Source: Cordylochernes scorpioides (Eukaryota > Arthropoda > Arachnida > Pseudoscorpiones > Chernetidae). From it: DNA of 64,000 bases. Below are positions 1 through 9,833 of the stretch, in pieces. The stretch spans positions 7,211,866-7,275,865 of the forward strand of contig CP092869.1 in NCBI GenBank assembly GCA_030710605.1. Reading direction: 5' to 3'. The notes beneath the pieces are model-generated. The model searched no databases and was not told where the DNA came from. It worked only from the letters and a program-made list of their open reading frames with translations. Numbering within the stretch: the first letter of the stretch is position 1; each line of letters begins with the position of its first letter. Position numbers and translations under genes: made by a program.

Positions 1-1290
1 AGAGACAAGATATGAGGACAGAATTTATTTATCCATAACCCAACACAAAGAGCTTCAAAATATTGGTAGATAATATAATACATGGCAGCTTATATAACAC
101 ATGAGGTAACTTGTCTCTTGGAGGCCTTGTCTCTTGTATTAGATCACAATCCTTGCTCAATGTGGCGCCCTTCATTCTCAAACACCACCTGCAGACGATA
201 GATGACAGAATGGACAGCATTAAATAACATATCTGTTGAAATTGATGAAACGTGCCGTCTGATAGAAGCCTTCAACATGACCAATGTGGTAGGCCGGCAT
301 CGATAAACACGCGACTTAATGTACCCCATAGCCAAAAATCGCAAGGCGTCAAGTCTGGTGATCTTGAAGGCCACTGGTGTATAAAGTGGCGACTTATCAA
401 ACGATCTTCACCGAACGTATCCTTCAGCAATTGTTTGGCACCGCGGGAGATATGAGGAGGTCCTCCATCTTGCATGAATGTTATTTCGCTCAGTGCTTGT
501 CTGTCCTGCAATATGGGGATAACCTTTTCTCTCAAAAGTTGAACATAACGTTCACCAGTTACAGAAACGGTTTTAAAAGTTCTTCCATTTATTTCTTCAA
601 AGAAAAATGGCCCAATAATAAAAGAAGAAGTGAACCCACACCAAACTGTAACTCTGGGCTGATGAAGTGGCATTTCTGTAAATATCCTAGGGTTTTCTGT
701 TGCCCAAATGCGGCTGTTTTGAGTGTTGACTTCTCCATTTAGAGAAAAGTGAGCTTCATCTGTCCACAGAACATTCGACAGCCAGTTTTCATCAATATCA
801 ATTTGCCGGAAAACCCATGCAGCAAATTCTTGACGCTTCTCAAAATCGCCGACCTTTAGCTCCTGAAATCTTAGAATTTTGTACGGGTATTTTTAAAGAA
901 AAATTCTTAGAGCTCTCCAAACTGTTCCATACGAAATCCCCGTTTGTCGAGAAACTTGTCGAGCACTTACTTCTCCATACGTGGATAACGTTTCAATAGC
1001 TTCAACATTCTGCGAAACCGTAACAGCCACTGACTTGCGTGTCGATGGTCTTCCACTCCGAGGTTTTGCTTCCAGAGATCCAGTCTTCTCAAAAATTTTT
1101 ATCATTCTCCTTAGAGAGTAGCAACTCATGGGTCCTTTACCTCTTCGAATACCTTTAAAGTTACGAAACGCTCCTAAAGCTTCAGTGGAAGATTCTGAAT
1201 TGCAATAATAAAATTTCACCAAGAGTACTTTATCCTGTAGTGACGGCATCCCAGAGTAAAATAAATGATCAGGGATAGTTGAATTTTTCA
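1..1290 (-). mobile_element. IS630/Tc1/mariner-superfamily element, copy 1 (decayed)
   Basis: About 1.25 kb on the minus strand that matches, nearly base for base, the element at 11165-12420 on the plus strand. The shared block runs from a conserved start near 1285 to a 3' end that sits at the window edge (ATATCTTGTCTCT on the minus strand), so the 3' boundary may lie outside the window. No clear terminal inverted repeats are visible at either copy. The two copies differ by scattered substitutions and small indels, so they are independent insertions of one family. Confidence 0.75.
144..1249 (-). pseudogene. Transposase pseudogene, HTH plus DDD (mariner superfamily)
   Basis: The likely start is the ATG at 1249 (MPSLQDK). 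Residues 1-110 form the helix-turn-helix region (FYYCNSESSTEALGAF, then SLEAKPRSGRPST and a second HTH around TYGEVSARQVSRQTGIS), resembling the DUF4817-type N-terminus seen in arthropod transposases. After a frameshift near 890 the DDD catalytic core follows: WTDEAHFSLNG near 760, FMQDGGPPH near 470, and SPDLTPCDFWLWG near 330. A second frameshift near 330 moves the C-terminus (SRVYRCRPTTLVML) into another frame. The second and third aspartates are 42 residues apart by hand count, wider than mariner (34). Inactive copy. Confidence 0.8.
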
Positions 1291-1385
1291 AATGAATTAA
1301 ATAAAGCATAATCGATATATGGCTTCTGAAGCCAACTGTGCGGAGGTGTTTGGCATCGCTTGTCTCGTACCGCGAATGGGATTTA

Positions 1386-1762
1386 ACTCTGCATATCACA
1401 ATATAGTATTAAAAGTTACTACTAAAGTTTACCAAATTTTAAGAAAAATGGGTAATGAGATATACACCGATTTTGAGCGATGTTCTACACAAGACAGAAT
1501 ATTTGTAAGACAATGCCAAAATTGTTTTGAATTTAATCCGAACCATAAAACAAAAGACTGCCAAAACATTAAAATATGTAAAATATGCGGTGTACAGGGT
1601 AGCCACAACTGTATTGAAGCGCCAAATCGTCACAATTTCTCTAAGCACCCTAAATTTAAAAACCTTTCTACAAACCATAAATCAAATTCAAGTGAATGCC
1701 CGATTTACAAATCACAAATAGACAAAATTATCCAAAGGACACAATATTCACAAATATACTAG
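1386..1762 (+). pseudogene. LINE ORF1 (gag-like) fragment
   Basis: An open stretch ending at a stop at 1762. It carries two zinc-knuckle-like motifs, CQNCFEFNPNHKTKDC (C-x2-C-x6-H-x4-C) and CKICGVQGSHNC, separated by three residues. Paired knuckles of this kind bind the element RNA in ORF1 proteins of the I, R1 and jockey groups. The N-terminal part of ORF1 is missing. The first about 20 codons of the open frame, from 1319, look unrelated and lie in the junction with the upstream transposon, so I start the fragment near 1386. Confidence 0.55.
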
Positions 1763-1896
1763 GAAAATGATGTAGCAAATACAATTTAAAGCTTAATCTT
1801 AAATAGATTAATATCCTATATGATTGAAAATGTGAGATGTATTCAACAAAATGTAAGAAAAAGTTTTACTGCGATAAGTAAACTACAGGCCAGCAC

Positions 1897-1990
1897 TAGA
1901 GATGACCCACCTGACAAGGACGAGTGGGTAACACCCTCGTTTCCAGACAGTCATGAACCGGGATCGAATCCCGCGTTAACATTTTGTTTG
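1897..1990 (+). repeat. tRNA-like insert (possible SINE head) inside the LINE endonuclease
   Basis: About 90 bases split the endonuclease reading between SKL and EYPSPDILLIQEP. The insert contains a good Pol III B-box (GATCGAATCC inside GGGATCGAATCCC, 1962-1974) and an A-box-like GAGTGGGTAAC about 35 bases upstream. It has no obvious A-rich tail, and I could not find a clean target duplication, so its ends are approximate. It keeps the reading frame open by chance. Confidence 0.4.
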
Positions 1991-2251
1991 ATATGTGAAT
2001 ATCCTTCACCTGACATTCTTTTGATTCAAGAACCATATGTTTTACATGAAAATGTTATTTATGATATGGACTCTCAAATTATATGTTCGAATAAAACTGG
2101 GGAAAAATATACGGCAACTATAATTTTAAATAAAAATATAAAGTTCAGCAAAGAGGAAAAATTCACAAATTATTTTTGTACAACAATATCTATTTCTACA
2201 GTTAAAGCAAAATTAATTATTTCTAATTTATACATTCATCCGAATACTTAT

Positions 2252-2385
2252 TATTATTATTTTTTTTTTGCTTATCCCTAGTACACGTGGTACAGGCCAT
2301 GATAATCATGGTGGGTAGTTAGCGACTGCTTTTACTGTAAGTGCACCACATGTCTACACATGTGAAAAGCAGTTCGACTTTGCAC
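2252..2385 (-). mobile_element. SINE-like retroposon with 12-bp target site duplication
   Basis: A 134-bp insertion in the LINE endonuclease, flanked by identical copies of CCGAATACTTAT at 2240-2251 and 2386-2397. Read on the minus strand it ends in an A-run followed by (TAA)n, which is the tail of a retroposed copy. Longer relatives occur at 37392-37570 and 55327-55505, sharing ACACGTGG, CATGATAATCATGG and GCACCACATGT. No protein motif is visible. The copy is 5' truncated compared with those two. Confidence 0.75.
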
Positions 2386-3319
2386 CCGAATACTTATAAA
2401 CCTGTTCATCAAACATTCATTAGAGATCTGCTCAAAACGTATATAAATCAACCTGTAATCCTTTGCGGTGATTTTAATTCACGACATACTATATGGTTTG
2501 ACAATGTTATAAACTCTAATGGATATAGATTACAACCTATTATAGACGAATGTAACCTCTTTATACATAACCTGAAAAAACACCCACCTGCCGCGGAGAG
2601 TAAGTATAATTGATCTCACAATCTCGAATAAACACTCACTAAGTTTAATAAACAACTGGCATACCTCTGATTTGACTAATATTTCCGACCATTTTGCTGT
2701 TAAATTTGATATCAGGTTAAAGAATGGTCATTTATTCAATAATCAAATTTCCACTTTGAAAAAAATGCGAATTGGGCAAATTTTTCTAATAACATATCAT
2801 TACAAGATACAAAAAACTGGGAATTGATATAAGCAGAGTGAAAGATGAGGAAGACATTGATGGGATATTGAACGCACTCATGAATTTATTGAGAGAAGCA
2901 GCATATAAATCTTCGAAGGTTAAATCCCCCATTAATAAACATGTTTCCAGAATTGACTGGTGGACTAATGAACAGGAAATAATAAAAAATCATTTTCATT
3001 ATATTAGAAACTAGTATTATCGTCATAAAACAATCAGTTACAATACATTCAAGTTGGCAAGAAACAAATACACCAATGCAACTGGCGAAACGTTATTGAA
3101 GAAAATTACACAGATAATCCACTTGGTAATGCTTATAAGTTCTTCAATAAATTAAGATCCTCAAATGTAAAGAATGGAATTCCCATAATTGACAATTCAC
3201 CAGAATATCTAAAAGAGCAAACAATGACCATATTAATGGACGATTTAATTCCTGAAGACGATCCTAATTGGACAATTTTCAACAACAAATAATTAGAACT
3301 TTTAAGCCACGAATGAATA

Positions 3320-3949
3320 ATCCAAGCATAATTTTTATTGAAGTAGAAGAAATAATGAATATCATTTCTAATTCTGATGTTTAAAAAGCTCCAGGTTTAG
3401 ACAACATAAGTAACAATATTGTAGCGTAGAAATCAAGCCTTGAAATATCCTAAGATATAAAATAATTTATTGATGACGTCACAACGACGAATCGACAATT
3501 ATTAACAAGTCAGCAAAACTATCTACAGCTAGGGTATCTTAAGCAAGCAAGCAAAGAAATATTTTAAAGATGATTTCACAAATACAGAGTAATATATTTT
3601 TTTATAATCTGTTGAGTATTTTCATTGAATTATATTAAATTAAATAATAAAATATTTCTTCGCCACAATATGATCAAATGTGCTTACCCAAAAATTAAGC
3701 ATATGTTATGCAAACTATTTTATAAATGTATTCAAAAAGGGGTATTATCAGGAGAAATGGAAAATAGCAGCTCTAAAGATAATTCCTAAACCACATAAAT
3801 CTAATTTAGAATCAACAAAAAGTTATCGACCTATCTCATTGATTTCAAATCTTTCAAAAATTTTCGAAAAAATTTTGAAAAATCGAATTTATGAATTTTA
3901 TGAAAGTAATAATCTTTTGAGCTCCAGACAACATGGATTTGTCAAATAA
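3320..3949 (+). pseudogene. LINE reverse transcriptase N-terminal fragments
   Basis: The residues APGLDNISNNI (3385-3419) are the start of a LINE RT domain (the conserved APG-D motif). The reading is then interrupted by a solo LTR and resumes at 3672 with KCAYPKIKHMLCKLF and WKIAALKIIPKPHKSN, followed by SYRPISLISNLSKIFEKIL and NNLLSSRQHGFVK (to 3949). These match RT blocks 1 to 2a. The catalytic blocks with the YADD or FADD motif are missing; the next coding piece is the extreme C-terminus. Confidence 0.75.
3420..3667. mobile_element. Solo LTR (gypsy-like) inserted in the LINE RT
   Basis: A 248-bp block starting TGTAGCGTAG and ending CGCCACA, flanked by ATAT on both sides (3416-3419 and 3668-3671). 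Removing it rejoins the RT reading from SNNI to KCAYPK. The termini resemble those of the LTRs of the gypsy element at 28125-33779 (TGTAGCG...CGCTACA), but the body differs, so this is a related LTR family left by recombination between two LTRs. Confidence 0.7.
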
Positions 3950-3967
3950 AAATCAACGACAACGTGC

Positions 3968-4302
3968 TTGAATAAAATAATTATCGATCGAGGATCAAAA
4001 GCGATACGCGACTTGGATATTCCAGATATAATTGAAAATTTGATTAAATATAAAATTACACTATTGAAGAAAAATACTAACCAAACATTTCAAAGTTTCT
4101 TTCCCGCTAATATTCCGAATTATTTTCGGGCAAATTTCCACAACTCTCAATTTATTACAAATCACGGGAATTTTAGAAGCTTTTTAAAATTCATCAAAGC
4201 AGTGCAGGATTCAAGATGCTTCTGTGGATGTGAGGAACAAATTTCTATTCATCTGCTGCTAAATTGCCCCGTCTTCCAAGAATATAGAGAGAGAAATAAG
4301 GA
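3968..4302 (+). pseudogene. LINE ORF2 C-terminal fragment
   Basis: The plus-strand reading ends in RCFCGCEEQISIHLLLNCPVFQEYRER, a cysteine-histidine tail (C-x-C-x-C...H-x4-C) of the kind found after the RT in LINE ORF2 proteins. The upstream part (IENLIKYKITLLKK, NIPNYFRANFHNSQFITNHGNF) is the linker before it. The frame runs past 4302 only into the neighbouring element, so the LINE is taken to end near 4302. Confidence 0.65.
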
Positions 4303-4386
4303 TAACCCAGGCCCCTGGAGCGCAAGAAACGCCAACTGCCCGGGCTGTCAAGCTAACTAGTAGAAACCAGTTACTCTAGATTATAT

Positions 4387-5541
4387 TTATATAGAGCCAA
4401 TTGCAGAGCCGAACCAGCTGGTCAAGAAGTTCCATGCCTGCAGAGAACCCGGGAGTCCAGCCAACGAGACTGGGTCGAAGGAGGTCTTCCCAAGCAGCAG
4501 AGCTGTCTTCATTCTGTGTTGCATGAAAGCAGGGCATCTGAATAGAAGGTGGTCCACAGTCTGTTGTTCCTCCATACAATGTGGGCAAGATGGGTCTTCC
4601 CCAGGACGCCAGAGAACCAAGTCTGCCCGAACATGGCCATGTCCTGTAAGTAAGGTGGTGGTGACTTCTCCAGGACAGACCTTAGGGAGGAATTGGAGCA
4701 GCCGGTCTGGAGTATGGGCTATTCTCCTCAGATGTCTGTTGTAGTGGTCCTGGCAATAAACCTCCGTCCATGCGTCTAGGGCTGCCGCGCGTGAGTGGTT
4801 ACGGGCCAGGCTTCTAGGCAGAATGGAAAATGATGGCTCTAAGATCAAAACGGCCGCGTTCTTAGCAGCTCTGTCTGCTCTTTCCTTTCCGTCGATGCCG
4901 CAGTGTCCCGGCACCCAACACAGATTTACGTTTTGGTTGGTGTTCAGTACGAGAATAATCTTAGCTACTAATGTCGATCGAACTGGACCTGACGTACATA
5001 TGGCTGACAGAGCTGATCTGCAATCCGACGCGATAGTGATCGCATTTCTTGCATAACCTTCCTTCACCAGACGGACCGCCCAGCGGATTGCCAGAAGTTC
5101 AGCCTGGAAGGCTGTGCAGTCGGGATGGAGCCGTAAGAGAACGGGCTGCTGATCTTCTGATGAGGGAACAATTGCAGCGCCCACCCCAGCCTCATTTTTT
5201 GATCTGTCTGTAAATATTATAGGTGTTGTTATCTCCTCGATGTTTAGACTGAAAGACAATTGACGTCTATCTGGAGGGTATGGCAAAGAAGCAGGGCCTG
5301 GTCTAGATTCAAAATTTCCTTCATTGATTTCCTTCAGGAACGCCGTACGAGACCTAAAAATAATATCGAAAGGAGGGCTGCCGGTGATGGAGATGGCTGA
5401 GACTGTAGGTGTGTAAGGACCTCCTCTCAGTACACGTTTCGCAAAATTGCAGTAAAGGCTCCTAAGTTGCCTAATGCCTTCGCTGGAGAGAGCACGACCT
5501 CCCCATGCTGACGCTCCGTCCAGCTGAAAAGAAGATTCCAA
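4387..5541 (-). pseudogene. LINE RT C-terminus plus RNase H plus cysteine tail
   Basis: An open frame of 384 codons. The first about 100 residues are the thumb/linker region after the RT (ASAWGGRALSSEGIRQLRSL). An RNase H domain follows: FTDRSKNEAGVGAAI with the first catalytic aspartate (usual form TDGS, here TDRS), AFQAELLAIRWAV with the glutamate, ASDCRSALSAI with the second aspartate, and WVPGHCGIDGKERADRAAK with the histidine and last aspartate. The C-terminus carries CPHCMEEQQTVDHLLFRCP, a CCHC-like tail. RNase H removes template RNA during reverse transcription. The frame continues the RT of 6343-5471 through a small frameshift near 5500. Confidence 0.85.
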
Positions 5542-6660
5542 ATTTACCCTGTATGGTGTGGGTTAGTCGTGGGATTATTGATCTGCATCTACGTGTGATC
5601 TTGCGTAGGTGGGCGACAAATCCGCGGGTCTGGTAAAACTCCACTCCTAAGATTGTGACGGTCTTCTTGATGTTTAAAGGTTGACCAAGGACTCTAAGCC
5701 CTGTCTCGGAGTTGGGGTGGACATTACGCCATTGGAACAGGCAAGCTTGAGTCTTAATGGGGTTTATATTAAGACCATTTATCGTGCACCAAGATGTCAA
5801 CCTCTCCAAGAAGGTGTTAGTGGCAGAGACCGGCAGGCGACTACGAACCTGAGTCATAAGGGTGAAGTCGTCCGCGTAAGCTATTAATCGGCTATCTATG
5901 ATGGAGGGAAGGGTGAAGATGGTCCGAGCAACTATGTTCCACAGGAAAGGACTTAGCGCTGAACCCTGGGGAGTGCCGAGTTGGGAGGACGTACATTCTG
6001 TTGCTGTCCAAACTGAGTAAGAAACCGTCCGGTCTTCCAAAAAGCTTTTTACTAAACAGGACTCTGAACAATTTAGACGTTCAAGATTTTGTATGATTGC
6101 CGGCCTCCAAACAGTGTCGAAGGCCTTACTGATGTCCGAGCTGATGACAAGAGTTTTCCTCCAGTGAGCTTGTCTTTCTTCAATTAATTGAGTGATACTA
6201 GCCAGTGCATCTTCCGCTGAACGACCATTCACGGTACCCAATACGGTTTTGTATTGATCTTCAAAGAACCATCCATGACGATCCGCGAGCCTCTGAAATC
6301 GGGCCAGGATACATCTCTCAAATACTTTGGCCATAGTGTTCAATAAAGTAATAGGTCTGTATTTCTCCAGCTGACTGGTGGCTGAATTGGAGGATTTAGA
6401 CAGAAGTATGAGGCGGCCTTATTTCCATTGACGGGGGAAGTGGCCCCTACGAAGGCATTTGGTGAACAATTCGGCCAGCAGGAATTGCAAGGAAGGGCCG
6501 CCCAGGTCTAGGCATTTTGAACCAAGACCGTCAGGGCCCGGGGCTTTCCTTTTTCCACAGCGATGAATGGCTCGCAAAACTTCCCAGGGTTTGAATTCAG
6601 GTTCGTCTGGGTGAGCAGAAATTGCATTCCTTTGCGGGTGAGGTCTGGTGTCAGGTAGGA
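5471..6660 (-). pseudogene. LINE reverse transcriptase domain
   Basis: Minus-strand RT with its blocks in order: KRKAPGPDGLGSKCLDL (near 6530), RPITLLNTMAKVFERC (6360-6310), SDISKAFDTVWRPA with the first catalytic aspartate (near 6130), GTPQGSALSPFLWN (near 5960) and AYADDF with the catalytic aspartate pair (near 5880). An in-frame stop sits near 6420, just before RLILLSKSSNS. The frame is open from there to 5471, where it shifts into the RNase H frame. The catalytic residues are intact but the gene is broken. Confidence 0.85.
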
Positions 6661-6669
6661 AAAAGTGAT

Positions 6670-7101
6670 TTAACAGGGTCTGGCAAGTCTCATGAGGATT
6701 GTAAAGAGAGCCGTTATCATGTTTGAGAAGTGGCGGACCTCGGGGGAGCCGCGGCCCCGGGCGATAAATCGATGTATGTCACTCCAGTATGCGGAAGACA
6801 CCTCCTTGCAGAGATTAAACCAGGATTTACTTTTAGCTTTCCGTATAGCCGCCTTCAGTCGATTATGGCACGCTCGGTATAAACCGCGGAAGAAATTCCT
6901 AATAGAACACCGGACTTTCTGACTATAACGGCAGGGGGAGATAACCAACCTTCTGATCCGACTCAGTTCGGGGGTCCACCACGGCTTTGACGGTCTTGTA
7001 GTATTGGAGCGTCTCCCCATGGAAGAGTCACAAGCTGATTGCAGGATGGAAGTCAGAAGGAGGACCACCCTGTCAATATCTTCTGGGCTAGAGGCCTCGT
7101 T
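6670..7101 (-). pseudogene. LINE ORF2 linker between endonuclease and RT
   Basis: Minus-strand coding remnant carrying KPWWTPELSRIRRLV and FFRGLYRACHNRLKAAIRKAKSKSWFNLC, the basic spacer typical of I and R1 type LINEs (WWTPEL is a frequent landmark). It connects to the endonuclease across the inserted LINE at 7117-9080: the two sides rejoin at a duplicated 15-base target. A frameshift precedes the RT near 6665. Confidence 0.75.
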
Positions 7102-7116
7102 TAATAAGGTAGTTAC

Positions 7117-8965
7117 ACCATCAAATTATAGGGGCATTGCCCTTATAAGCAACTTGTCAAAACATTTTTACATCCATTTTAAAAAATAGACTAAGTAATT
7201 GGATTGAAAATAGAAAACTCATAGCGGAAAACCAGGCAGGATTCAGAAAGGGCTACTCGTGCAAAGACCATATCTTCACGCTTACGTCACTAATTCAAAT
7301 GACATTAAACCGCAAAAGGAGGAAACTTTACACATTCTTTGTTGATCTTAAAAAGCGTTTGATACAGTTCCACATCTACTATTATTGAGAAAGCTTGCGC
7401 TTGTTGGTTTAAGTGGGCGATTTATCAAACTTATACAGAACTGTATAACGAATCTAAAGTTTTACGAAGGAGCCTCTTTTATAAAAGAGGCTCCTTCGTA
7501 AAACTTTAGATTCGTTATACAATTATACTTTTTATACGGAGTTTACCTGTAGAAACAGAACTACTATGCTCAAATGATGGCAGCGGTCAGATGGAGCGGC
7601 TCTTTTACAGAATTTATCAAAATACAATCAGGTGTTCTTCAGGGTGAACCTCTTTCACCGTATTTATTTATTATTTTCAATAACAATCTGGTTGCTACGC
7701 TGGATGATTCTGACCTGCCAGGTATATACTTACCGGGCCATGGAACTATACACCTGCTCCTGTTCGCGGATGATATAGTCTTCCGTGGTGAATACAAGAT
7801 AAATATCCAAATAAAGATTAATTTAATAAAAAATATTTTGAGGAAAATAGTTTAACTCTGAACCAATTCCAGTCTAAAATCGTAGCGTTTCGAAATGGAG
7901 GCCGCTTGGCTAGATCTGACGTTTGGTTTTGGGGCCAACAACCTTTGACAGTTACCTCAAAATATACGTATCTTGGCTACCCCTTAACAATCAAGAATCC
8001 AACTCCTTACGTGGCGCAGCACTTTAAAAGCAAAGCATTGATTGCTACAAACGCAGTATGGAGAATACTATCTAAGTCAAGATCATATCGTTCGGAGCAG
8101 TGATGAAATTACTTGACTCCATAGTTTTATCCACGTTATTATACTCGGCCCCACTGTGGGCGACGAATCAGATAGGAGTTGTAAACCAGATCCAGGATAT
8201 TTTTCTTACGGCGATTTCTTGACCTTCGCAAATTTACACTCCGGGCTATATCTTACGAACAGAAACCGAAAGGATGTCCCTTGAATTAAACATTACGAAA
8301 TTGATTCTAAAGTTCTAGATACGGATTTTAAAAATGGACAGGACAAGATTACCTTATGTTTGCTTGTTCCAGCTCTAGGAAGTTTCAATTTTGGGAAAAG
8401 CGGGCAACAACTTTATTTATACCCTGAATAACATCATTGACTCTTGGGGTTTTTCTTTTCTTAAGAACTGTGAAGATTATATGGTTTTGCGAGGAGAAAT
8501 GCCTAGAATAGTTCAAACCACAGTGGACCAGCTACTCCAATTTGACCGAGCTAAGATACAAAACTCAAATCATTGTATTCACTATCAATCTCTAAGTAGC
8601 TCCTTTATGACGGAGGACTACTTACTATCAAACCTCTCTTTGAAAATAGCCCGTCAAAGGATTATATGGCTATTTTCCCCCGAGGATATCACGGGATTTT
8701 GGAACAGCGACCCTTTAAATTTCTACTTCTGCAATGCTGGCATCCAAAAAATTTGGTTCATTATCTATTCCATTGCCCATTCCTACAGGAAAAGAGACTG
8801 GAAATTCGCGAAATTTCGGGGCTAACTCACTATAATGAACAACATGTATATACAATTTTTACTACTCTCCAGCTGGATAAAACATTTGTTTATAAATATT
8901 TAAAATTTTTCAAGGCGATTGACAAAATGAGGGAAGAAGTGCTCAACTCCCCAGACAACGGCTGA
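7117..8965 (+). pseudogene. RT and C-terminal region of the inserted LINE
   Basis: Plus-strand reading starts at RT block 1 (SNYRGIALISNLSK), continues with NQAGFRKGYSCKDHIFTL and FVDLKK (one base lost in the AFDTVPH motif near 7355), then meets an 80-base perfect palindrome (7442-7521). It resumes with GVLQGEPLSPYLFIIF (7640-7690) and the FADDIV catalytic motif (near 7765). Further C-terminal pieces follow at 7906-8103, 8391-8825 and 8666-8965 (YLFHCPFLQEKRLEI). Several frameshifts are present. No RNase H domain is seen. Confidence 0.8.
7442..7521. repeat. 80-bp perfect palindrome
   Basis: The 40 bases at 7442-7481 are followed directly by their exact reverse complement at 7482-7521, with no spacer. 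It sits inside the RT of the inserted LINE, between the motif for the first catalytic aspartate and the GVLQGE block. The next base on either side does not pair, so the arms end sharply. Confidence 0.95.
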
Positions 8966-9095
8966 TTGCTCTACCTCCCCTCTAAATTGCTTTTCCTCCT
9001 CACTCATGTACATATATAACCTCTTAGGGGAATCCCCTTGTAAGACAATAGTGTCTCAATAAAGGTTTTTGTTGTTGTTGTAATAAGGTAGTTAC

Positions 9096-9833
9096 CTGGT
9101 GGAGAGAAGAGTTGAGGAAGGATTTAAAGGTCTGTTCTTTACATGAGGATTCAACCCAGGAGCAGTTTGTCTCGTTATTGACCATGTCTAGGAATGTAGT
9201 CCAGATAGGTATATGGTCAGTGAAGGCCATCTCATCTAATAAACCTCTAGTGACATGGATAGCCAGTGAGCTGGATGCCAGAGTTACATCTATAGAAGAA
9301 GATAAAGGCCCATTTGACCAGGTCGAGTCCACAGGAGGTTCCAAGAAATGAAGATCATTGAAGCTGGCGAACTCTTCAAGATTAGCACCCCGGAAGTCCA
9401 ACCTCGCACCGATGCCCCAGGTAGGAGAGTGGGCGTTAGTGTCCATACCCAGGATCACTGGAAGAGAGGCCCGTCTTATCGTATCTTCCAGAAGAGGGAT
9501 GAAATCATCGGCAGCTCTAAGGCCGTGCCAGTAGGCCGAGTGCACCACGATGATGCTCTGCTCTAGACATATGGCTATGGAGGTTATGGCGGTGTCTGGG
9601 GAGGTTAGAGGGATGGGATGAAGGTTGCTAAGTGCCACAATTCCCGAGGGGATGTAGGCGCCTGGGACAAAAAAAAATGCCTGAAACCCACGTGTGGGCC
9701 AGAAGAAGTTATTTGAGAGTTCTTGCAGGAGCACGATGTCGGCCTGGGTCGAATTTGCCAAATTTGCAATTTCAAGAATGACAGTTGGTGATTTTCTAGC
9801 TTTCACCTGCAGGACACGCAATGGCCTAGACAT
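9096..9833 (-). pseudogene. LINE APE-type endonuclease domain (5' part of ORF2)
   Basis: Starts with ATG at 9833 (MSRPLRVLQVKARKS). Endonuclease motifs follow in order: ADIVLLQEL near residue 35 (metal-binding glutamate), IVVHSAYWH near 95, VILGMDTNAHSPTWG near 126 with the catalytic aspartate and asparagine, SSSIDVTLAS near 180, and FTDHIPIWTTF near 205 (catalytic D-H pair). The reading is intact up to the insertion at 9080/7117, then continues on the other side at 7101. The start overlaps the end of ORF1, as is common in this LINE group. Confidence 0.85.

Larger units (their letters stand above)
1820..2720 (+). pseudogene. LINE apurinic-like endonuclease domain, broken
   Basis: Pieces of an APE-type endonuclease, which nicks target DNA in LINE retrotransposition. 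The N-terminal strand IQQNVRKSFTAISKL (1845-1890) and PDILLIQEPYVL (2010-2045) are separated by a foreign insert that keeps the frame. After the SINE at 2252-2385 the domain resumes with LLKTYINQPVILCGDFNSRHTIWFD (2430-2505), where GDFNSRH is the metal-binding and catalytic strand. It ends with LTNISDHFAVKFDI (2670-2715), where SDH is the C-terminal catalytic motif. A frameshift lies near 2605. Confidence 0.7.
1386..4302 (+). mobile_element. Decayed LINE (non-LTR retrotransposon) with three nested insertions
   Basis: Plus-strand remnants appear in the order expected for a LINE: ORF1 zinc knuckles (1500-1640), endonuclease pieces (1820-2720), reverse transcriptase pieces (3320-3949) and a C-terminal cysteine-rich tail (3968-4302). 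Reading frames are broken throughout. Three later insertions interrupt it: a tRNA-like segment near 1900-1985, a SINE at 2252-2385 and a solo LTR at 3420-3667. The 3' part is cut near 4302, where the oppositely oriented second LINE begins. The family is related to the LINE tails at 34325-34715 and 50650-51060, which share the CHCG...HLLLECP type tail. Confidence 0.75.
7117..9080 (+). mobile_element. 5'-truncated LINE inserted in the RNase H-bearing LINE, 15-bp TSD
   Basis: Flanked by identical copies of TAATAAGGTAGTTAC at 7102-7116 and 9081-9095. The body starts abruptly inside an RT domain and ends in an AATAAAGG signal followed by (TTG)n (9055-9080), so it is a 5'-truncated copy made by target-primed reverse transcription. 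The same type of tail (AATAAAGG, then T-rich and (TTG)n) ends the short LINE copy at 27662-28012, so both belong to one clade. Confidence 0.9.
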
